Assembly (NCBI GenBank): GCA_036345935.2
Contig: JADWOT020000001.1
Location: 32,371,971 to 32,435,970 of the forward strand
Length of the DNA stretch: 64,000 nucleotides
Direction: 5' to 3'
Origin: Taenia hydatigena
Taxonomy: Eukaryota > Platyhelminthes > Cestoda > Cyclophyllidea > Taeniidae
A program made the translations under genes and the position numbers. Numbering within the stretch: position 1 is the first letter of the stretch; every line of letters begins with the position of its first letter. Under the pieces are notes generated by a model. It had not been told where the DNA came from. It did no database searches and saw only the letters and a program-made list of their open reading frames with translations. Below, in pieces: positions 56,342 through 64,000 of this stretch.

Positions 56342-57530
56342 TGCATGCTTGCATGGTTCGAACAGAGTATCTGTCAAGTCAATGCCTTCTTTCCACCTTT
56401 CATGTGGGCAGTACCAGGTTGAAGGCAATGGCACAAACATCGGTGGTAGAGGAGATTTAGATGGCGTTTGTCTAGCTCCTCCATGGAATCCCTTCATTGT
56501 CAAACATGCCAAGAGATCGCATGTGGGTCAGCTTAATCGACATCCACAATCCAAAATCCGGAAGGCGAAACTCCTCGCAGATTCTCTCCCTGAGACACCC
56601 ACCAGGACACGTCCGTCACCAGAAGCCTCAGTCGATTCGTCATTAAGATCTGCGCAGTGCAATGATCTCCATGCGCGGGTGGATGGTGCACCCAACATAG
56701 ATAGGTAGGTGGGTGGATGAGAAGTCGGTGGTTCTTTCAACCATCCTGCCCGATTGCATCCCTCGTCGTACTTTGGATTCAACAACCTATGCCCACCATT
56801 CTTAATACAAGGAACAAAAGGAGACGATTCGCTGCCTGCCGAATTTGCTAGAGGCAATAACAAACAAGGACGAGGCTACTGTTCATAGGAATGGCAAGAT
56901 GAAAGCAGAGAAGTTGAAGGCGTCTTTGAATGAGGAAGCGTTTTACCTAAATATCTGCACTGATGTGAGTATTTAGCTCCACTGCAACAAATGATTTAAG
57001 GTCAGTGCTGGAAGGAACCGACTGCAGACAAATGTTACACACTAAGTTTTGATTTGAACAGGTCTACACTGCGACTTATTCAGCGCAGGCGCAGTGCGAG
57101 ATTTCATTTCTCAGGTATTTAGTCCACTCAGTGAATGGACGACGACGCTTCGATCCTGCCGCTTGGTCACCTTTCCCCACATCCAAAGCATGCAGATGGT
57201 CAAGTTCTCTCTTGGTCGGTTCTGGCTCCTACAAAAGTTGAATGTGGCTAATTAGTTAGACCCAACCTCTCCTGTGGAGAGACTCGCACAATGTTGATGG
57301 TAGTTAGATCTTTCTGCTCTGCGTGCTGCCTGTGGACTTTGATTCTGCGAGGAGGTTGCGCTTAGCGTTTGTTGGCAGCAGCTTTATGTGGTCGGCTTTC
57401 TGATCGGCTATTTAACTTCATAAATATTATTTAAACTTGTATCTGGGAGACTGCTGTTCGAATTGTGGATAGCACATGCTATTAACGAGTAATTTAAGTA
57501 GCTGATGTCACTTGCTGATTTGCAAGCGAA
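56342..57530 (+). repeat. 1.2 kb module, copy 2 (partner 49230-50215)
   Basis: Longer than copy 1 because of extra text near 56.70-56.82 and 57.04-57.07 kb. Within it a 142-codon frame starts upstream at 56280 and covers VEGNGTNIGGRGDLDGVCLA. Copy 1 encodes VEGNGTCIRGGENVGDVYPV in the matching frame, so this piece also keeps one register in both copies. Confidence 0.75.
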
Positions 57531-58009
57531 AACTGAGTCGGACTTAGTGATATCTCATGCCCTACAATGAGGACCAACTCCTGGGTGATTAAAAAGACTC
57601 CAGTACACAAGTGCTTAGTTATAAAAGGTGAAATTTATTTGTTTATATGTTTTAAGCCTCGTTTATGGCATCTGTAATGGGTGTTTTTTGCGTCGGTCCT
57701 CATCCTAGTTTTTGAGTTAAAAGCAATCAATCTTGAATCAGAAAATAAATAGCTTACGATATTTTTGCTACTTATTGGTTGTTAGGTATCTCAAAGAGAT
57801 CGTTTGGTTTATTCTTACTAAAATACTTGTGTTAGCTGCTTTCGTTTGCGAATTCCTTTTCATTCCTCGTTTATCGAATTGGTGGTGCTTCTCTCTTCTA
57901 CTCTACTAAACACCTTCCGTTACCCCTGTACTTAAATGTGAGACGATATCCCTCTATTTATCTTAAGAGTCACAGCAATGTGGCATGTGAGCTCACATTA
58001 TGTTACCTT

Positions 58010-59050
58010 ACTGCTTCTAGCGTTACCGTTGATACGGGTGCCTTTGCCACTGCTCGAAATAAGTATTGGGGAGGATCTTGTGAGTTGCATTCCTCCCCCT
58101 ACTCCTTACCCAGAACACTCCACTGCCGCCCCTCTTTGGCCATCATAAAGAACCTACGCGAAGGAAACGATTGTCAACCATAGAAGGCATCTATGTGGTC
58201 TGGTGCTACTTGCGGTATTTCAGTAGTGAAGCGAAAATTCAGCTGCCTTTCCTTGAGACTCTGGCATCCGCGATGTCTCAAAAACATTTTGTAGATGAAG
58301 AAGGTGCAATGATCGCGGTACTGGCTGCCACTAAATGTGTGTTGTTTGGAGGGGATCTGGACCTCGTGAAGCAGTGGGCCGGTTTACCAAGAACACTAAA
58401 AGCATGCACATTAGTAACACAAACTGAAATTTTGTAAGTCGTGACTGCGATTTTGTTTTGCATGTGTATTGTCAGCGCCTATCATGCTGCGAAGCTGCTG
58501 CTGTGCGGAAGAGCTGTTGAAATGTATGGAAGGCAATTAGGCATCAATTATTTGTATGAAAGGGATTGGTTATTTACAAGTCTGGTTAGGCATTTGTCAA
58601 TTGAGTGTGTGCGGAGACAGCAGGTCAGAAAATAAGCAGCACTAATGCTGCAATTATAAAGAAGATACTCAGAAGATAGTCAAGAGTTATTGAATAAGTT
58701 TTGAAAGTGATCAGTAGGCAGGTCTGAGCACAGTAATGAGCAATGAGATGGAAAGAATACGGCTGTGCGAGTTGACTTCAATTGCACCCCTCTATAAGCA
58801 GCCAGGTAGCCTCTTAAATCAGGTGAAGGAGGAAAACGAATATTTAGACTTGTGGTTAATCTTGGGGCAGGATGGGACGGACTAGCTCATAAAGTAATGT
58901 TTGAAGTCAGCATAGATGTGTAACACCTCTCCGTCGGTTATTTGGAGTTGTCGGAAATCAATAATTTCTTTGAAACAGAGTCATGTCATCTTCGCCTCAA
59001 CGATCGATGAGCCAGCCATATGGCCCTTCCGACATTTTGGCAGAACTGCC
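58010..59050 (+). repeat. composite of three modules (M, E-D pair, D)
   Basis: From left to right: partner of 32565-32850; partner of 22788-23412; then a full segment D as in 11.86-12.13 kb (GTCGGAAATCAATAATTTC, ATGTCATCTTCGCCTC, GACGATCGATGAGCC). The family E frame is open here for 88 codons (FLETLASAMSQKHF, GAMIAVLAATKCVLFGGDLD, LVKQWAGLP), and a second frame downstream continues VVTAILFCMCIVSAYHAAKL. This is the most complete arrangement of these parts in the window. Confidence 0.65.
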
Positions 59051-59154
59051 ATTTTTGCTGCAATAGCTATGACTATGGCATATTCATTTGGCATGTCAAA
59101 TGGGTCATAAAGGTGGTGAGGGTGAGAGGCTACGCCTCAAGTTAATCAGCAATT

Positions 59155-60218
59155 CATCAAGTAGAGGAAGTAATGCCAAGTGGAGCAAGCGATTGCCTCC
59201 AGCGTTCAAAGCATTCATGGAATCGGACTGAAGCCGAAAGAGAGGCTGTGCCCAATGGAAATCCCAACAATGCTATCCTCTACACTGCAAATTGCTCCAG
59301 TCCACAATCTACTTAATGGCCAGATCGCTGGCTATCAAGCAACCCGAATCACTCAGTGAGTGCAGGCAGCAAGCGCTCTTCATAGATGCTGCAACGAATG
59401 GAGCAGAGTGATGAGGGTTATGCTGGATTAGTGAGTAGCCTTTTCCCTCGAGGGCAGATGACAACGATTCCATAGCGAGATGCGTCTTCGTAAGTGTACC
59501 GATATGACGAAGTGGCTAGAGAATCGTCCCAATTGATGAATGATGCAGTGGTTAATCCTCATCATCCTTCTCCACTCATGATGTTACTAATGAAATTGAA
59601 TGACATCTACCTGCATTAATATACTTTTTTTAAGGAAATGACGTCAAAGTGGGTAGATTGGTTTGTAGGAGTCATTCAATGTCGTTGATAACACGGTGAA
59701 TGTGATAGCGTGGTGAAGATAACGAAGATGCCAATAATGAGGCGAATCCTTGCAGCTTGTTGGCTCAGATTTGGTGGATGTATATGCTAGGGGACCAAAA
59801 AGCAGTATGTTTGCAATTGGGATTTGTGAAGGCATTCGTGCGTGGATAGAACTTAACCGAGAACTTCAAAACTTTTGTTTATGCTTGCATGGTTGCATGG
59901 GTGATCTTGAATGACTTACCATCTGACTCATTCACCCGATCAAGCAGCTATCCGACCACCCGAAATCCCTATTGGGGCAAATCCATGTCTTTGATCTCTG
60001 GGATGCATAAAGGGATCAGCAAATTGAATGCTTGGTCATGTTTAAGATGATACGACGATTTGATGCGACTGCGGCTCCCAGTTAATCGACTACTTAGCGG
60101 TCTGGTTAATAAAAAGCTCATCACTCACCTCAGTTGGCTGCTTACTAGGTACCTTCGACCCTCCACAACCTACTCCCCAATGAGTCATCTAGACTTAAAT
60201 AGTTATTGTCTAAGCTGT
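59155..60218 (+). repeat. 1.06 kb direct duplication, copy 1
   Basis: Partner of the block at the right edge. It contains a family A end (TACCGATATGACGAAGTGG, TGATGAATGATGCAGTGGTTAATC). Very similar to copy 2, about 90% by eye, and probably the youngest duplication here. Confidence 0.85.
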
Positions 60219-60785
60219 AGAACGACTGAATGGCCTATCAACTAACCAACAACTTTGGTCGGCCATTATCCTTTGGCTAAGTAAAGTGCGAACATGAAGA
60301 CAAAAGGCTATAGAAGCGACTTGACAACTGCTAAAGCAGAACGAAGTGGAATTTGATGCCAACTGACCCAAAATAAATTTCGGCAACTCAGCAGGTGAGA
60401 TGGAAGTGGAACAACCAAAGTGAGCTCCAACGTGAAAACAGATTCTTGTCCTCAGTTAATGCATGTGGTGATTTGATCTTGCTGTCAGTCAAACCTGCAA
60501 CAAGCTCAAAGTGTGTCTCTTGTCAGCTCGTCCTGGAGGGCTTAGTTCTGATCATCTCCTACAGATTAAGGGAGTTAGTTTTGCCTACTTCTTCTTTGAT
60601 GTCGTTCACACACATTTGATTGACACCTAATCAACCGGACTTGTTAATCACCTTCTCCCTTCTCTTACCAACCGACGCCAAACTGACCACCACACTTCTC
60701 TTCACTGCATAGCGAACAATTAAACATCACTTCTGCATAGCATCGACATTATGAAAAGGCGCTGGCAATAAGCATAACACTCAAA
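60219..60785. other. unassigned spacer
   Basis: No gene or repeat copy recognised. Confidence 0.4.
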
Positions 60786-60789
60786 GCCA

Positions 60790-61205
60790 CCGTCTCAAAT
60801 CGTACGGTCCCAGGTGGTGCAACTAATGCACGTGCTTTCAGCATACTTGACGAGACCAATTTACTGGTTGACAAAGTTTAGATCCCTCTCTGACAACGCC
60901 TCTTTATCGACAGCCACAATGGTGGTTATTGCGTCGCCTTCCACAGCACAATCCCATTCAGGTAACGCGACTGCCACAGTCTTAAATAAAGGGACCTGAA
61001 CGTTTGCTTACTTCATCGTCATGTGATGCGATTAGCAAGTCCTCTTCTTCCTCCTGGGTGAGCCGACTGTACGTGCTTTGGTTGAGCGGGTATTGACGCT
61101 ACTCAATGGTCAGCCAAGCGCGCCTCTCCTCAAGGCAGACGAGGAAAGATAATGAATATTCGGCCTTATATTCCATCTTCGAGAATCAGCAGGTAAAATT
61201 ACCTG
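60790..61205. repeat. family E (inverted) next to segment D (direct)
   Basis: 60.79-61.00 kb read on the minus strand gives ALPEWDCAVEGDAITTIVAV and SERDLNFVNQ, a family E piece. It is followed by a plus-strand segment D (CTACTCAATGGTCAGCCAAGCGCGCC, ATGAATATTCGGCC). Confidence 0.5.
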
Positions 61206-61259
61206 CTTAAATGGCTCATTGTAGCAGTTCCCATCCCTATTTCAAACAGCGCTTTTCCA

Positions 61260-61700
61260 GATACAAATTTAAGTAATGCTCACAAATTTAAAAGCCTGCC
61301 AGAAAATCGACCGACAAACTCAAGGCGTAATAAGAAACATAAACTTTGTTTTTCTTTAATAGACAAGTTGAGGTCCACCGGCAGCACGGAGGGCAGGAAG
61401 GTCAACTGCCACCCGCAGTGTGCATGCCCATCCACCGCAGAAAATCGATCCAACTGAATAGCTACATTCAACTTTTGTGGCAGCCAGTCCTCGCTCCGAG
61501 TGAATATGAACATCTGCAAGCAGCGAATGCCGGGCAAGGTGATCAGGTGGCAGAAACGAAGAGCCGTTGTCCTACCATAGAACGGATCAGTGGTGGGAGA
61601 AAGGGAATAGCGTACTGTATCCTGCGCTGCCTAAGCCAAGAGGCAGGCCTATTTAAATAAGTAACTGATGTATAATATTTGTCAGTAGTCAGTACCTCCT
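61260..61700 (-). repeat. family B element
   Basis: Minus-strand copy with an 85-codon frame (LPQKLNVAIQLDRFSAVDGH). Colinear with 16.53-16.97 kb, including the CTGCGCTGCC and GAGGCAGGCCTATTTAAA side, so this is a direct partner of the left half of the head-to-head pair. Confidence 0.65.
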
Positions 61701-61728
61701 AGTTCTGACCTTGGATTTTTTGTTACAG

Positions 61729-61861
61729 GGAAGCAAAATACTCACATCAATGCCGATTTTTATGCACACTGGATCCTCCTTCAAAGACGACTTTATCTTT
61801 TATGCTTCCATCCTGCCTCTCTCTTGGACAGTGACCTCGTCCGTGTTTGTTGTCGCCTCTA
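61729..61861 (+). other. possible internal exon
   Basis: The acceptor TTTTTTGTTACAG and the donor GTGAGT enclose 133 nt open in phase 0 (GSKILTSMPIFMHTGSSFKD, DFIFYASILPLSWTVTSSVF, then VVAS). Two of three frames are open over most of it. No relatives in the window and no family recognised. Confidence 0.18.
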
Positions 61862-61864
61862 GTG

Positions 61865-62867
61865 AGTTCGGTAGGAAGAGAACTGTCTCCATTCGTTCCT
61901 TGTAATGCGCCTGTTGAAATAGGACAGAGCGTTGGTTGTTGAAATCAGAGTACAATGTGGAATACGATCGGGGTGGATGGTTAAAAGGACTAATGGACGG
62001 GAAGGTTCGTTAGGGCAGTTAAGGAGCGAGGTTGTGGCACTGAGTGGCTGGATGGCTCGTCTTCGCTGTTGTGCTAGTTGTTGAGTGATAAAGCAGTCGA
62101 ACCATTCACTTGACCGACCATCCATCCATTTAGATGAAACAGCTTTGATGAGGCTTACTCCTTGACACAGTGAAGCGGCAGCAGCTATGCCACGCTGCCT
62201 ACGTTTCAGAGGTGCGTAGATAGACCTGCAGTCCGAGTGTTTGGTGGTGTCCATAACAGCTCAATTGTTGAATGTGACTGTGGATCCGAAATTGATCAGC
62301 TGCTTAGCTCAACAATGCAGTGGGTGCGTTAGACTCCCGACAATCTACTAGCCAGTTAGCCATCTAGATCGCATTCAAAGTCTGTTGTTGAATACCTGAC
62401 TAGGCGATCAGCAAATTATCCATTGAACCAGCAGCTCTAATCGTGATGTGAAAATGGCATCATTAAAAGGCAGATCCAGTGTGCTCCATAGCCTCCTTTT
62501 CTCACATTTAGACAAGCCGTTTACAGTAAGATTAAAGCGTTTTGGGGTGAATTTCTCGACGCTGGATTGTAAGATTGGCTGCCAGCAATCAAAGGATGTC
62601 GTTCTCGTCAGTACTACTATAAGCCCAAATGATCACTACTGCAGGAAGCCCCATCACTGTGTCAGCAAGTTTACGCCATATCACATGGAGAGCGCAAACT
62701 GCACTTCCATTTACTGGTTTCTAGCAGCAAGCGCAACATTAGGTGTAAGTGAGCCATCCAAGATGCTTTTAGGTGGAAGATGCAACGAGGGATGGCAACG
62801 CTGAATGACTTCAACCTCGCCCAACTCTTTCTTAACATTCATGCAGGTTTGATGCCTGGTTAAGTAG
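61865..62867. other. mostly unassigned; segment K scrap
   Basis: Frames of 131 codons (minus) and 118 codons (plus) lack support. 62.30-62.43 kb carries weak segment K similarity (GACTCCCGACAATCTACTAGCCAGT). Confidence 0.3.
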
Positions 62868-64000
62868 GGGAAGTAATGCCAAGTGGAGTATGCGATTGTC
62901 TCCGGCATTCAAAGCATTCATGCGATCGGACTGAAGCCAAAAGAGAGGTTGTGCCCCACAGGAATTCCATCAGTGCTATCCTCTACACTTCAAATTGCTC
63001 CGGTCCACAACCAGATCTCTAGCTATCAAGCAACCCGAATCATCCAGTAAGTGCAGGCAGCGAGCGCTCTTCATAGGTGCTGCAATGAATGGAGCGGAGT
63101 GATGAGGGTTATGCTGGATTAGTGAGCAGCCTTCTTTATCGAGGGCAGATGACAACGATTCCGTAGCGGTATGCATTTTCGCGGAATGCCTCTCACTTAG
63201 TCTTGGTGTACCGTAAGTGTACCGATATGACGAAGTGGTTGGAGAACCGTCTCAATTGATGAATGACGCAGTGGTTAATCTTCATCATCCTTCTCCACTC
63301 ATGATGTTGCCAATAAAGTGGATGACACCTACCTGCATTACTCTACTCCTTTTAAGGAAATGACGTCAAGGTGGGTGGATAGATTTGTAGGAGTCATTCC
63401 CTATCGTTGGTAACACGATGAATGTGACAGTGTGGTGAGGATGATGAAGATCCTAATAGTGAGACGAATCCTTGCAGGTGGTTTGCTTAGATTTGGTGGA
63501 TGTGTATGCCTAGGGGACCGAAAAAGCAGTTCGCAATTGGGATATGTGAAGGTAATTGAGCGTGGGTTAGAACTCAACTGGAGATTTCGAAACGCTTTTG
63601 TTTGCATAGGCGCTTTGTAACGAAAACCTGTTTTCGATCAAATTCAGTAATATTGAATGACTTGCCACCTGACTCATTCTCCCGACCATGCAGCTATCCA
63701 ACCACCTGAAATCCCTGATGGGGCGAATCCCTTGACACGGTAAGGTGTCAGCAAATATGCTACCGTGTCTTTGATTTCTGGGATGAGTAAAGTGATCAAC
63801 AGTCCGAAAACTTGGTCATGTTTAAGATGATACGACGATATAATGTGACTGTGGCTCCCAGTTCATCGACTACTTTGCGGTCTGGTTAATGAAAAGCTCA
63901 TCACCTACCTCAGTTGGCTACTTAATAGGTACCTTCGACCCTCCACGATCTGCTACCAAATGAGTCAACTAGACTTAAACTTCAATAGTTATTGTCCAAG
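62868..64000 (+). repeat. 1.13 kb direct duplication, copy 2, runs off the window
   Basis: Partner of 59155-60218. It contains about 38 extra bases at 63733-63770 that begin GACACGGTA and end with its reverse complement TACCGTGTC. The similarity continues to the last base, so the duplicated block extends to the right of the window or ends at its edge. Confidence 0.85.

Overview
The window looks like nuclear DNA of an animal, not of a prokaryote. Long open frames are absent, coding signal comes in short pieces bounded by GT/AG sites, and the one confidently recognised gene piece is an intron-flanked exon of the metazoan spindle protein ASPM (abnormal spindle). The texture is patchy G/T-rich introns, trinucleotide and GGAA microsatellites, and very many diverged repeats. 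That texture makes me guess a repeat-rich invertebrate such as a parasitic flatworm, but nothing in the sequence proves the phylum. One ambiguous base (N at 32439) marks this as draft assembly.

About half of the window is a mosaic of duplicated modules that recur in new orders and on both strands. The largest is a 3.7-3.9 kb direct duplication (9.34-13.07 and 27.59-31.45 kb). Others are a tandem duplication at 38.3-42.5 kb, a 1.1 kb pair at 59.2/62.9 kb, a 1.0 kb pair at 49.2/56.3 kb, a pair at 17.1/27.0 kb, pairs at 22.8/58.2, 3.8/24.2, 2.9/48.7, 33.1/47.8, 48.3/50.9 and 32.6/58.0 kb, and dispersed families named here A, B, D, E and I. Several modules keep one shared reading frame between diverged copies, so they look like pieces of old protein-coding genes rather than plain non-coding repeats.

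The most coherent module is a membrane-protein cassette, seen at 18.1-18.7, 36.2, 38.3-39.1 and 40.2-40.7 kb. It holds an exon encoding two hydrophobic segments, an intron of exactly 41 nt, and a second exon that stays in frame to a GT donor. One copy has lost the intron donor and another carries a one-base deletion in the second exon, so at least those copies are broken.

The 43.2-47.8 kb stretch is the best candidate for a living gene. It is G/T-rich on the + strand and contains the ASPM calponin-homology exon (46981-47110), a possible later exon, and possible 5' exons near 43.2-43.8 kb. The remaining exons of ASPM were not found. Regions around 0-2.4, 8.2-9.3, 18.7-19.9, 34.0-35.5, 36.4-38.3 and 51.8-56.3 kb contain nothing I can assign. 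No tRNA, rRNA, CRISPR array, reverse transcriptase or transposase domain was recognised.
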